The notes below the pieces were generated by a model, which searched no databases, was not told the origin of the DNA, and worked only from the letters and a program-made list of their open reading frames with translations. A DNA stretch of 64,000 nucleotides from VAZQ01 sp963712565. GTDB taxonomy: Bacteria; Pseudomonadota; Alphaproteobacteria; Rhizobiales; Xanthobacteraceae. Both the position numbers and the translations under genes were made by a program. Location: the NCBI GenBank assembly GCA_963712565.1, contig CAVQIP010000032.1, positions 1 through 64,000 of the forward strand, read 5' to 3'. This document shows, piece after piece, positions 54,534-63,484 of this stretch (position 1 is its first letter; every line of letters begins with the position of its first letter).

Positions 54534-56522
54534 ATGGACCGGATTTTGGAACGCGCTGCACTTTGGGGCCTAGAGCCCGAATATCGAGATGCGTTCGGAC
54601 AGCTGCGGGAGGTCGAGCCCGAGGTGCTCGCTCGGGTGCTTGACGCGCTCGCCGTCAACGGCGGGGTGCCTCGGCGCCTGTTGCCGCGGACCATCGTCAT
54701 TCGCGGCAAGTCTCGCCATGTTCGCCTCGCCATCGCCGCCGGCCAGCCGTTTCGCTGGGAGGTCGTTTCGGGTCGGATCATCGCCGAGGGGAAGGGCGTC
54801 GCACCCGTATTGACGCTGCCGCAGCGTTTGCCAACCGGCATCTTCCGCCTGCGCGTCACAATCAGTGATCCGGCCTATCAGCAGAGCGAGGACGCCTGCA
54901 TCATCGTTTGTCCCGAGCAGGCGTATCAGGGCGACGAAACCGCCCCTCGCCGGATGTGGGCGCCGGCGGTCCAGCTGTATGCGGTACGCTCGCTGCGCAA
55001 CTGGGGCCATGGCGATTTCACGGATCTCTTCGCTTTGGTCGACCTCGCCGCCGACCTCGGCGCATCCGGCATCGGGCTCAACCCGCTGCACGCTCTGTTC
55101 GACGACCAGGCCGAGCAGGCAAGTCCCTACTCCCCCAACAGTCGCCTTTTTCTCAATCCGCTTTACATCGACGTGGAGGCGGTGCCGGAATTTCCCGGCC
55201 CGCGCGCCGTCGGCTTGGACGCAGAGATCGAACGGCTGCGAGCGCGGGACCTCGTCGACTATGACGGCGTCGCCAATGCCAAGATGCGTGCGCTCAAGCT
55301 GGCATATGGCCGCTTTCGTCAACACAGCCTTGCCGAGAGACGGCGAGCCTTCGATTGCTTTCGGCAAGACCACTCCGGTCTTCGTCGATTTGCTTGTTTC
55401 GAGTATCTGCGCCGCAAATTCGGTCGCCCCTGGTGGGAATGGCCGCGGCAATGGCGGAATGCGGACGACGACGGCCTCGCCGCGCTTGCACGCACCGAGG
55501 AGGAGGCGGTCGGCTTCTTCGAGTTCGTGCAATGGCTGGCGCACGAGCAACTCGACCGTTGTCGTGCGCGGGCCCGCGAACGAGGTTTGCCCATTGGCCT
55601 TTATCTCGATATCGCAGTGGGCGCTCGTAGCGATGGGTTTGACGCCTGGTGCGATCAGGATGCCATCTTGTCCGGCGTGACCGTTGGTGCGCCGCCGGAT
55701 GCTCTCAACCCCGCCGGGCAGAATTGGGGTTTGGTCGGGTTCAATCCGCTGGGTCTCGAAGATCGGCAGTTCGAACCGTTTCGACGCATGCTGCAGGCCT
55801 CCATGCGGTACGCCGGGGCGATCCGATTGGACCATGTCCTGGGCTTGCAGCGTCTCTACCTCATTCCCACCGGCATGCAGCCGAGCCGCGGCGCCTATAT
55901 TCGCTTTCCGTTCGAGGCGTTGCTGGCGGTCAGCGCCCTCATGAGCGTTGACAATCGATGCATCGTGGTCGGCGAAGATCTCGGAACCATCCCCGAGAAC
56001 TTTCGCGAAACGCTGGCGGACTGGGGCATCTGGTCATACCAGGTGATGCTGTTCGAACGCTCGCCGACTGGGGCTTTTTCCGCCCCCGAAAGTTACCGGG
56101 AGAATGCGCTGGTTGCTTTCGGGACGCACGACCTTCCGCCATTTGCAGGCTGGCGCGATCAACACGACTTGGCCGTCAAGCAGGCGCTGGATCTCGACCC
56201 GGGCGAAACCAGCGCCGAGCGGCATTGCGCTCTCGATGCGTTGCGCCATGCGCTGGCACAACGCGGCGTCGAAACGAACGATTTTGCATCGGTGACACGT
56301 TATCTCGCGGATACGCCATCGCGCCTGCTGGTCCTCGCGATGGAGGACCTGCTGGGAGCAAGAGATCAGGTGAATCTGCCGGGCACCGTGAATGAACATC
56401 CGAATTGGCGCCACCGCCTGCCAATGGCTCTGGAGGCCTTGCAACACCACGATGGGTTGAACTCGGTCGCCCACATCCTGCGGTCGGCGGGACGCGCGCA
56501 GGCCGACGGCCGCCGCCGATGA
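54534..56522 (+). CDS. malQ: 4-alpha-glucanotransferase MalQ (amylomaltase)
   Basis: GH77 enzyme that disproportionates malto-oligosaccharides. 662 residues, with an N-terminal extension before the barrel as in E. coli MalQ-type proteins. Motifs: WGHGDFTDLFALVDLAADLGASGIGLNPLHALF, SPYSPNSRLFLNPLYID, IGLYLDIAVG, AIRLDHVLGL (nucleophile Asp), VVGEDLGTIP (acid Glu) and FGTHDLPPFAGW. Divergent from glgE across 264 bases with stress-type promoters on both strands. It would recycle short oligosaccharides left by TreX/TreY/TreZ. Confidence 0.96.
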   Translation: MDRILERAALWGLEPEYRDAFGQLREVEPEVLARVLDALAVNGGVPRRLLPRTIVIRGKSRHVRLAIAAGQPFRWEVVSGRIIAEGKGVAPVLTLPQRLPTGIFRLRVTISDPAYQQSEDACIIVCPEQAYQGDETAPRRMWAPAVQLYAVRSLRNWGHGDFTDLFALVDLAADLGASGIGLNPLHALFDDQAEQASPYSPNSRLFLNPLYIDVEAVPEFPGPRAVGLDAEIERLRARDLVDYDGVANAKMRALKLAYGRFRQHSLAERRRAFDCFRQDHSGLRRFACFEYLRRKFGRPWWEWPRQWRNADDDGLAALARTEEEAVGFFEFVQWLAHEQLDRCRARARERGLPIGLYLDIAVGARSDGFDAWCDQDAILSGVTVGAPPDALNPAGQNWGLVGFNPLGLEDRQFEPFRRMLQASMRYAGAIRLDHVLGLQRLYLIPTGMQPSRGAYIRFPFEALLAVSALMSVDNRCIVVGEDLGTIPENFRETLADWGIWSYQVMLFERSPTGAFSAPESYRENALVAFGTHDLPPFAGWRDQHDLAVKQALDLDPGETSAERHCALDALRHALAQRGVETNDFASVTRYLADTPSRLLVLAMEDLLGARDQVNLPGTVNEHPNWRHRLPMALEALQHHDGLNSVAHILRSAGRAQADGRRR

Positions 56523-56697
56523 TCCAGCCGTTCGACTGCAGGCGACCTGCGGAAGGCGAGCGCCAGCACAAATCACAGAGACACGCGGGAGTTTTGCGAA
56601 GGCGCATTTGCGAGATTATCGTTACGGAACACCAGTTCCACCGCCGATTCGAAGCAATCGGATGCACATTTCGGTTCCCCTTCGGCCAATTCGGACG

Positions 56698-56722
56698 GGA
56701 ACCAGTTGCATGAATGTATGTT
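56698..56722 (+). promoter_or_regulatory. EcfG-type promoter before a small unknown gene
   Basis: GGAAC (56698-56702), 16 bases, TGTT (56719-56722). Transcription would begin about 56729, 24 bases before the ATG at 56753 and just before the GGAGG ribosome site at 56739-56743. Spacing to the gene is ideal. Confidence 0.5.
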
Positions 56723-56752
56723 AACAGAGCAAAAGCCCGGAGGATTTTTGGT

Positions 56753-56953
56753 ATGGTGCCCGTGGCCGAAAAACAGAACGCGAAAAAAAGCGAACGGTCG
56801 GTTTCGGACCTGAAGCGGGTGGTGGTCTCGCTGCTGCAGGAAAGCGGTGAGGTCGCGCCGGTTGATTTCATACAATTCGGAAAACGCGTCGGCGAGATCA
56901 TCGCGGGCGGGGCGCAGCCGGGCGGAAATTCGCAAAAGTATCGGCGGCAATAA
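56753..56953 (+). CDS. Small hypothetical protein, probably stress-induced
   Basis: 66 residues, start MVPVAEKQNAKKSE, GGAGG nine bases before the ATG. A basic N-terminus is followed by a helical block (VSDLKRVVVSLLQESGEVAPVDFIQFGKRVGEIIAGG) and a polar tail. No cysteine, no signal peptide and no membrane helix. I know no family. A near-consensus EcfG promoter directly upstream and the adjacent malQ/glgE genes suggest a member of the general stress response; function unknown. Confidence 0.5.
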   Translation: MVPVAEKQNAKKSERSVSDLKRVVVSLLQESGEVAPVDFIQFGKRVGEIIAGGAQPGGNSQKYRRQ

Positions 56954-57080
56954 AAAATATCAGCGGCCATAATGGCTTGTGGACGGGTACCGGACCCCGC
57001 CGGGCCTTGCCGGCAGGCGCGAATAGCTCGTCCCGAGCCGACGCGCGCCCCGGAAACGCCCGTCGAAGGCTGGACGCCGA

Positions 57081-58931
57081 TTACCGACGCGCCGCCGCCT
57101 TCAGCGCCTCCAGGTCCGCTTCGCTGCGTAAGGTCATGACGGCGACCTTTCGGGCCCTGAAATAGGGAAGAACGACCTGCATGGGCGCGCCATCACGCTC
57201 CAGCAACGACACATAGCGCGGCTCCGCCCCCCGCGTCGGCAAATCGAACGCCGTCCAGTTGGAGGTCGTGGGGTCGTAGCGCAGCACGCGGTCCGCGCCC
57301 CACAGGTTGGTCCATGCATTATGCTTGCTATCGACCGCCACGTGGTACGGCTGCTGCCCGCCGGGAAGGGACACATAGGTCGTCTCGTGCGTGCGGGTGT
57401 CGATCCGGGCGAGATTGGCGCCCCACGAGTTGCCGATCCACAGCACGTCCGCGTTCTTGTCGGTGCCCATGCGGCGCGGTCCCTGCGCCCAGGGGAACGG
57501 ATTGTTGAAGTCGGGCTGGTTGTAGGTCTCGTAGAACTTGCGCGCATCCGCGCTGACGCGATCCATCTCTTCCTTCACGGGAGCGAGCTTGACCTCCTGC
57601 GACTTGCCGGTCGCACTGTCGCCTTTGCCGATGATGTCGAGCGTCATTTCCGCCCACCAGCCGTTGCCGTCACGATCACCGGCCGCTCCATAGGTCACGC
57701 CGGTCCCGTTCGGGGTCTTGTAGGTGATCGACTTGAACTCGGTGAACCTCTCGGTGTCGGGATCGAAGCGCAGCGCTCCGTCCGGTGCCGACGACCAAAT
57801 CCTGCCTTTGCCGTCGTGATCGACGGTGGTCGCGCCGCCGGTCGGCGACATTCCCTGCGGCGGCAGATAGACGTCGATCCTCTCGGTTTTCGGGTCGAGG
57901 CGGCCCAATCCGCCGCGGCCGTTATTGACGTTGAACCAGATGATGCCTTTTTCGTCGCGGGTCATTCCATGCGTCTGCGCCGCGAGACCGTTGAGGGCCG
58001 GCACCTTGAACAATTTGACCTCCCCGCTCTTGGGGTCGATCTTGCCGATCGTGGTGCGCCGATTCGGGATGTTGCAGGTGAACCAGAGCTGGCCGTCGAG
58101 GTCGAGCCAAGCGTCATGCACGCCCCAGCCCGGGATGAGAACGGACGGAGTTCCTAGCGACCAGTCGCTGCCGTCGTTCTGCACGAAATTGCTCGGCAGG
58201 CCCGCGTCGGGATCGAGCGGGACGTCATACTCCTTGAACATGACCCGCGCCGCTTCCCCCGAAGGACGCGGCTCGAGCTTGAACTGCATGGCGCTCTCGC
58301 CCGGCCCGCGTGCGCGCGCGAGATAGGCAGCCAATTCCTTCTGATGGTAGTCGAGAATGCCCGAAGGCTTGCGGTCCTTACCCACGAACGTGCCATAGAC
58401 GTTGGCATTCTTCATGAGCTCGATGACCGCATTCCAGCCCGCCTCGTCGAACCTGTGCTGGAGGACGTAGCTGGAGGTGTGGCAGCCCGTGCAATTGTTG
58501 CGCACGAGCCGCTTCATGCGTTTGTCCTGTTCGGTTTCTTCCGGCAACGCCGACAGCATGACGTTGCCCGGCAGCTGCCGAACGAAATCCTTCAGCGGGT
58601 GGAGGACGAAGCCTTGCTTGTTGGCCGCGGGCAGATCGAACTCGGCTTTGGCAGTTGTGAACGTCACCGCTTGCGCCCAGACGCGGTACTTTCCGGCTGG
58701 CAGCGGCGGGAAATAGTAGTCGCCGGTTGCATCGGTGAACACGGTCGTCGTGACGGTCGCCCCGGCGAGCTTCGCGGATACCGTAACCCCGCCCAGCTTT
58801 TCGCCGGTCGAGGAGCTGACCGTTCCGCTGAGAATGGCGTCGGCGGCATGTGCCGTCGCCCCGGCTAGAGTCATCACCGCTCCCGTCACTATGATCAGGA
58901 CGGCAAACACGACAGCTTGTGCGTGCTTCAT
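57081..58931 (-). CDS. Periplasmic heme-binding beta-propeller protein with carboxypeptidase-regulatory-like domain
   Basis: 616 residues. Signal peptide (1-29, AHA). A carboxypeptidase-regulatory-like beta-sandwich follows (about 33-112: ILSGTVSSSTGEKLGGVTV, GDYYFPPLPAGKYRVWA). One covalent heme site CTGCH lies at 147-151 in a cytochrome-like helix region. The rest (about 230-616) is a Vgb-lyase-like beta-propeller with repeated LWF/IW-G-N and GKIDPKSGE/GRLDPKTER/RFDPDTERF blades. It is uncharacterised as far as I know; probably a periplasmic redox enzyme or sensor. The start at 58931 removes an unlikely acidic extension. The cytochrome c gene ends 29 bases upstream. Confidence 0.8.
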   Translation of the reverse strand: MKHAQAVVFAVLIIVTGAVMTLAGATAHAADAILSGTVSSSTGEKLGGVTVSAKLAGATVTTTVFTDATGDYYFPPLPAGKYRVWAQAVTFTTAKAEFDLPAANKQGFVLHPLKDFVRQLPGNVMLSALPEETEQDKRMKRLVRNNCTGCHTSSYVLQHRFDEAGWNAVIELMKNANVYGTFVGKDRKPSGILDYHQKELAAYLARARGPGESAMQFKLEPRPSGEAARVMFKEYDVPLDPDAGLPSNFVQNDGSDWSLGTPSVLIPGWGVHDAWLDLDGQLWFTCNIPNRRTTIGKIDPKSGEVKLFKVPALNGLAAQTHGMTRDEKGIIWFNVNNGRGGLGRLDPKTERIDVYLPPQGMSPTGGATTVDHDGKGRIWSSAPDGALRFDPDTERFTEFKSITYKTPNGTGVTYGAAGDRDGNGWWAEMTLDIIGKGDSATGKSQEVKLAPVKEEMDRVSADARKFYETYNQPDFNNPFPWAQGPRRMGTDKNADVLWIGNSWGANLARIDTRTHETTYVSLPGGQQPYHVAVDSKHNAWTNLWGADRVLRYDPTTSNWTAFDLPTRGAEPRYVSLLERDGAPMQVVLPYFRARKVAVMTLRSEADLEALKAAARR

Positions 58932-58960
58932 GACGTCGTCTCCGTAGTCCTCATCCCCTT

Positions 58961-59323
58961 TCACCGCGCCGGGCCGGCGGGAGCGGGTGATGGGATAGGC
59001 ATGGTTTTCAGGTACGCGACGATCGCGTCGATCTGAGCGGGCTCGAAATGATATTTGAATCCCGGCATGCGCGGGGTTCCGTTGCTGATGACCTCGCGCA
59101 GCACGGCTTCCTGTCCACCCAGCGAATTCTGCGACAGTTCCGGACCGTAGAGCGTGCTAGTCATCTGCGGTTTGGTATGGCAGACGCGGCACGACTGGTT
59201 GAACAGCCGCATGCCGAGAAGCTCTTTGTCGTTGAGGACCTGCTCGCCGCTTGCCGGCTCGACTGGCACGCCCTGCAGCGTGACGGCGAGCATGAAGGGA
59301 ATGGCCCACGCGGCTCGTCTCAT
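58961..59323 (-). CDS. Class I cytochrome c
   Basis: 120 residues. Signal peptide (about 1-26), heme-binding CRVCH at 45-49, axial Met86 in GTPRMPGF, and the C-terminal helix FEPAQIDAIVAYLKTM. A small periplasmic electron carrier. It precedes the heme/propeller gene by 29 bases on the same strand, so it is likely its electron partner. Confidence 0.93.
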   Translation of the reverse strand: MRRAAWAIPFMLAVTLQGVPVEPASGEQVLNDKELLGMRLFNQSCRVCHTKPQMTSTLYGPELSQNSLGGQEAVLREVISNGTPRMPGFKYHFEPAQIDAIVAYLKTMPIPSPAPAGPAR

Positions 59324-59627
59324 CGGCCTCCTCCCGAAATCGGCGCTTTTTTTGCAAGCCTACGGCCACGCCGGTTCGAAGGGAAGCGTCCTGCCTGCGC
59401 CGAAGCGGGCAAACGGCCGCTGCAGATGCATTTCAGTCATGCGTCGATGTTTATGCGTGCGGCGTAGCTTGTCCGATTCTGTCGATCCCCACACCGGCGC
59501 GGGTGGAACAGTTAGGTCGGCGCAGGAATCAACTCGTGACAGCGCGACCATACCGTCGTATTGGCGAACGTCGTGACATTCAGCTCCGTCGGCGGTCGGC
59601 GGCGAACGAATCGAGGCTGCTCCGACA
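59324..59627. other. 304-base divergent region
   Basis: Lies between the cytochrome c gene and the TAXI-type gene. It must hold both promoters, but I see no clear hexamers, operator or hairpin; short open frames here look like chance. Confidence 0.4.
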
Positions 59628-60527
59628 ATGGCGATCCGGATCGGGACTTCGGAGCGCGACGGCACCTTCTACAGCCAAGGCCACGCGCTCAAGGCCGTCC
59701 TGCGGCGTCGGCCGATGTTGCCGGCCGTCGAGATCGTGGAGTCGCATTCCGCCAGCACGGAGAACGCGCATCGCCTGCACGCGGGCGAAATCGAGTTCGG
59801 TTTCATGGCTTGCAACTGGATCGGACGCGCCAAGAACGGCGAGCCGCCCTTCGCCCGCCCGATCGACCTCGCCATGGCGGCGCCGATGAATGCCGGTCCG
59901 CTGTTCTTCATCGTGCCGGCTGACTCGCCGATCCGGTCCTTCCCCGACTTGCGGGGGCGGCGGATCGCGCTTGGACCGCGGACGAGCGGCATGGTGCAGC
60001 ATGCCCACGGTCTGTTCGCCGCCCTGGGCATGGGCTTTTCCGACTTCTCGCCGGTCTATCTCGATTTTGCCGGCGGCGCCGCGGCGCTGGCCGCGGGCGA
60101 GGTCGACGCCCAGTTCCAATGTCCCATCCCCAACGCGGTCATGACCGAACTCGCCCGCCGCATGGCGGTGCGGGTGCTTCCTTACCAAAGCGGCGAGCTC
60201 GAGAGGGTGCTGAAGGCGGTTCCTTATTATCGGCGCACGGTGATGCGGAGGGGCGCGATCCGCGGCCTCGAGACCGACTTGCCGCAGGTCGGCGTGCTCA
60301 ATGTGCTGGTCACCCATCCGCGCGTGCAGGAGGCGGTCGTGTGCGAGACGGTCGAGGCGATCGTCGCGAGCCGGGACGAACTCGGCAGGCTCAACCCGCT
60401 CTTCGCCGGGATGGACGAGCTGTTTCGGCCGCTGCGGTCACAGGGCGCTGCGGCACTCGAGTTCGGCGGCGCGCCGCTGCATGCCGGCGCGCTGCGAGCG
60501 TACCGCGAGGCGGGGCTATTGCAGTGA
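59628..60527 (+). CDS. TAXI-type TRAP solute-binding protein lacking a signal peptide
   Basis: 299 residues. TAXI family features: IRIGTSERDGTFYSQGHALKAVL, VESHSASTENAHRLHAGEIEFGFMACN, PDLRGRRIALGPRTSGM and AALAAGEVDAQF. The family normally has an N-terminal signal peptide or lipobox; this protein starts directly at the first beta strand (MAIRIGT), so it is either cytoplasmic or mis-started. No hydrophobic stretch is encoded in the bases upstream in this frame. No TRAP membrane gene is nearby. Confidence 0.8.
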   Translation: MAIRIGTSERDGTFYSQGHALKAVLRRRPMLPAVEIVESHSASTENAHRLHAGEIEFGFMACNWIGRAKNGEPPFARPIDLAMAAPMNAGPLFFIVPADSPIRSFPDLRGRRIALGPRTSGMVQHAHGLFAALGMGFSDFSPVYLDFAGGAAALAAGEVDAQFQCPIPNAVMTELARRMAVRVLPYQSGELERVLKAVPYYRRTVMRRGAIRGLETDLPQVGVLNVLVTHPRVQEAVVCETVEAIVASRDELGRLNPLFAGMDELFRPLRSQGAAALEFGGAPLHAGALRAYREAGLLQ

Positions 60528-60633
60528 ACGGCGCCGCCGCCCGAATGCCGGGCTAGGGAGCTCATCGAGTTTGCGGCAGCGTCGGTGACCCGGTTGCGCC
60601 TCCGTTGGCCTATTCATGAAACCGCTTTGGTGG

Positions 60634-61611
60634 TTATTGCGGCTGGATGCCGGCCTCCTTGATCACCTTGCCCCACAGGGCGGTCTCTTCGGTGAAGAAT
60701 TGGGTGGTGTCGGCGGGCGTGGTTGCGCCGGCCGTGAGCGAAATCTTGCGCAACATGTCGCCGACAACCTTGCTCTTGAGAATCTCGACCACGTCGCGAT
60801 TGATTTTTTCCGCCAAGGCGGCGGGCGTGGCCGGCGGCGCGACCAACCCGAACCAGGTGATCGATTTGAAACCCGGCACCCCCGCCTCGGAAAGCGTCGG
60901 TATTTCGGGTATCACGCCGGCGCGCTGCAGATCGGCGACGCCCAGGATTTTCACCTTGTCGTCGCGATAGAGCGGCACGGAGGTTGCCAGCGTGTCGAAG
61001 AACAAGTCCACGTGGCCGGCCACGATGTCGGTGAGCGCCGGTTGCGCGCCGCGATAGGGCACATGCACCATCTTGATGCCGGTCTGCACTTCAAGTTGCG
61101 CCGCCGACAGATGCGCCGTGGAGCCGACCCCTTGCGAGGCGTAGCTGAGCTTGCCCGGATTGGCCTTGGCGTAGCCGATCAGCTCTTTCAACGTCGTCGC
61201 CGGAAGCTCTTTGCGGGCCACCAGGACGTTCGGGATTTTCGCCAACATGGTGATCGGAACGAATTTGGTGGGCTCGTAGCCGGGGTCGCGATACAAGAGG
61301 TGGTTGAACGAGAGCGGGGACGGCGGGGCGATCAGCAACGTGTAGCCATCCGGCGCCGCACGCGCCACGTTGCCGGCGCCGATATTCATCGCGCCGCCGG
61401 GGATGTTCTCGACGATCGCGGTCTTGCCCCATTTCTGGCTGAGCTGATCCGCCACGATGCGCGCCAGCGTGTCGGTGGTGGAGCCGGGGGCGGCCGGAAC
61501 CACGATCTTCACCGTCCGCGACGGATAGGGCTCTTGCGCACCGCCCGGCCCGGCCCAAAGCGCCAAGCTCGCGGCCGCCGCGAAGCCGATCGAAACCACA
61601 AAACGGGACAT
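60634..61611 (-). CDS. Bug-type solute-binding protein
   Basis: 325 residues, signal peptide 1-25 (PGGAQ). YPSRTVKIVVPAAPGSTTDTLARIV, VENIPGGAMNIGAGNVARAAPDGYTLL, GYAKANPGKLSYASQGVGS, HVPYRGAQPALTDIVAGHVDL and IPTLSEAGVPGF. Strong AGGAGGAACGA ribosome site before the ATG. Ligand unknown; orphan of TctAB genes. Confidence 0.93.
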   Translation of the reverse strand: MSRFVVSIGFAAAASLALWAGPGGAQEPYPSRTVKIVVPAAPGSTTDTLARIVADQLSQKWGKTAIVENIPGGAMNIGAGNVARAAPDGYTLLIAPPSPLSFNHLLYRDPGYEPTKFVPITMLAKIPNVLVARKELPATTLKELIGYAKANPGKLSYASQGVGSTAHLSAAQLEVQTGIKMVHVPYRGAQPALTDIVAGHVDLFFDTLATSVPLYRDDKVKILGVADLQRAGVIPEIPTLSEAGVPGFKSITWFGLVAPPATPAALAEKINRDVVEILKSKVVGDMLRKISLTAGATTPADTTQFFTEETALWGKVIKEAGIQPQ

Positions 61612-61725
61612 TCGTTCCTCCTGACCAGCTAAATGCTCGAAACTTTGACCATGCTACCCGCGCACGGCGGATGCGTAAATTTGGGACTTGGTGTATGAAC
61701 AGCGCGGACCGGGATGGAGACGAAC

Positions 61726-62247
61726 ATGGCCTACACGCTGGATGAATTCTGTGCCGAGAGTCGCGCAATCCTCAAAGCCGAGGCGCTGCCGAATGCTTTA
61801 CCCCGGATCGCCGACGGGCTCGGGCGGCTGCTGTCCAACCCCGCCTTCGTGGCCGCGACCTTCAGCGACGATATGCCGCCCGGCCGGCGGGTCCTGCACC
61901 ACGATCCCGAGACTGACTTCTACGTGCTCGCTCATGTCCAGGAGGGGGCAAAGGTCGGCAAGCCGCACAGCCATGGCGCGTCATGGGCGATCTACGGCAA
62001 CGCGCGCGAATGGACAGAGATGACCGAGTGGCGTCGCACCAATCCGGAGGCCGAGGAGCACGCGGTGCTGGAAGCGGTCAGCAAGTATCGCCTCGGGCCC
62101 GGCCAGACCAAGGCTTATGGTCCCGGCGTGATCCATTCGACCGCGCATCCCAAGAGGGCCTGGGTGATCCGCGTCACCGGCACCGACCTCGACGTGCTGC
62201 CGCGCTACCATTTCGGCAAGCACGACCGGATTCTCGAGCAGGCGTGA
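61726..62247 (+). CDS. Cupin-fold protein (cysteine dioxygenase-like shape)
   Basis: 173 residues. A central HxH pair in KPHSHGASWAIYGNAREW and a later His in GVIHSTAHPKRAWVIRVTG suggest the cupin metal site (HxH...E...H) and thiol- or gallate-dioxygenase-like enzymes; the exact activity is unknown. The start at 61726 has GGAG six bases upstream; an ATG at 61714 adds four residues. Divergent from the Bug-type gene at 60634-61611, so its substrate might be the imported compound (an inference). Confidence 0.75.
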   Translation: MAYTLDEFCAESRAILKAEALPNALPRIADGLGRLLSNPAFVAATFSDDMPPGRRVLHHDPETDFYVLAHVQEGAKVGKPHSHGASWAIYGNAREWTEMTEWRRTNPEAEEHAVLEAVSKYRLGPGQTKAYGPGVIHSTAHPKRAWVIRVTGTDLDVLPRYHFGKHDRILEQA

Positions 62248-62266
62248 GCTGGCCCGCCTCGCATCT

Positions 62267-62376
62267 GTCATCATCCGCGAAAGCGGATGATCCAGTGGCC
62301 ACCGCATGATCGAGGACTTCCGCTCCGTCGTGACGCGGCCGATGGTTAGTGGATGCCCGCCTGCGCGGGGCATGAC
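62267..62376. repeat. REP-like palindromic repeat
   Basis: GTCATCATCCGCGAAAGCGGATGATCC at the left and GTGGATGCCCGCCTGCGCGGGG...CATGAC at the right, each with its own small hairpin (ATCCGC-GAAA-GCGGAT; GCCCGC-CT-GCGGGG-like). It is a diverged member of the GTCAT...ATGAC family also at 3702-3776, here between convergent genes. Confidence 0.7.
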
Positions 62377-62413
62377 AACCAAGCATCCGTGACCCAGCGG
62401 GCGCCGCCACCAG

Positions 62414-63475
62414 CTATTTCCGCTCGCCGCCAATCGCGTTGTAGCGGGCGATCACGTCCTTCGGGGTGGCGGCGGTGCGCGCTAGCAACGCCAGAATCTC
62501 GGAGCCGCCGATCGGGCTCAGGTCGATGCCGAGCTTCCTTGCCTCCTCGACAAAGGCCTGGTCCCGGCACATCGTCATGAACGCGGTCTGCAGCGCGCCG
62601 GCGCGCTCCGCCGGGACGTCGGGCGGGGCGGCGAACGGCAGCGCCATGAAGAACGGAAGCTCGGCGAATCCGATCAGCGAAATTGCCTCGGGATCGTTGG
62701 TCAGCTCGCGGCCGATCGGCAGGTCTGGAAACTCGGCGTGCCGCTTGGTGCGGCCGAAAGCCATGAGCGGCCGGAATAGCCCCCTGTTCCAGAGATCACG
62801 CTGGCCGGTCCGCACCGAGCTCAAGCCGACCATCTGGCCGTCGAGCTCGCCGCGCTGCATGGCGAGGAACATCGGCGCCGCGCCGGTATAGCCGCGCACG
62901 ATGCTCACGTTGAGGCCGAGCACCTCCTTGGCGATCACGGCGAAGATCAGGTTGCTCGACGCCGCATTGTCGGCGCCCAGCGCGGCCGACAGGCCGGGGG
63001 TCTTGAGGTCGGCGATGGTCTTGGCCGCATGATTGGCGTTGATCAGCATGAGATAGGCGTCGTCGGCATATGACGACAGGCTCCCGAGCCAGGTGAACTT
63101 GGCCGGATCGAACTGAGCATTGGGATGGCCCTGGATCGCGAGCTGCGGCACCGCGCGCTCGAGCTTGGCCAGCACCGAGCCGTCCTTCTCCGAATTGAAG
63201 TAGAGGCGGTTGGCGGTGACGAGACCACCGCCGCCGGGGTTGTTCTGGACGACGATGTTCGGAGTGCCGGGAATGAAACGAGCGAGATGGCGCGCCACCA
63301 GCCGCGCCGAAATGTCGTTGATGCCTCCCGGCGAGGTCCCCACCAGCATCGTGACGGTGCGGCCCTTGTAGAACGCCTCGACCGACTGTGCCGCCGCGGG
63401 CCGCGTCCCCGGCAGCGCCCAGCAGAGGCCGCAGAGAAGAAACAGCAGCAGCGCCGGGCCTGATCGCGCAGACAT
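62414..63475 (-). CDS. Bug/TctC-like solute-binding protein
   Basis: 353 residues, signal peptide 1-29 (AAAQ). Same subgroup as the 25114-26142 protein: VEAFYKGRTVTMLVGTSPGGINDISARLVARHLARFIPG and QNNPGGGGLVTANRLYF. The ligand is unknown. It starts nine bases after the racemase/isomerase-like gene stop, so the two are likely co-transcribed, and its ligand may be related to that enzyme's substrate. Confidence 0.87.
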   Translation of the reverse strand: MSARSGPALLLFLLCGLCWALPGTRPAAAQSVEAFYKGRTVTMLVGTSPGGINDISARLVARHLARFIPGTPNIVVQNNPGGGGLVTANRLYFNSEKDGSVLAKLERAVPQLAIQGHPNAQFDPAKFTWLGSLSSYADDAYLMLINANHAAKTIADLKTPGLSAALGADNAASSNLIFAVIAKEVLGLNVSIVRGYTGAAPMFLAMQRGELDGQMVGLSSVRTGQRDLWNRGLFRPLMAFGRTKRHAEFPDLPIGRELTNDPEAISLIGFAELPFFMALPFAAPPDVPAERAGALQTAFMTMCRDQAFVEEARKLGIDLSPIGGSEILALLARTAATPKDVIARYNAIGGERK

Positions 63476-63484
63476 CGTTCTCGC

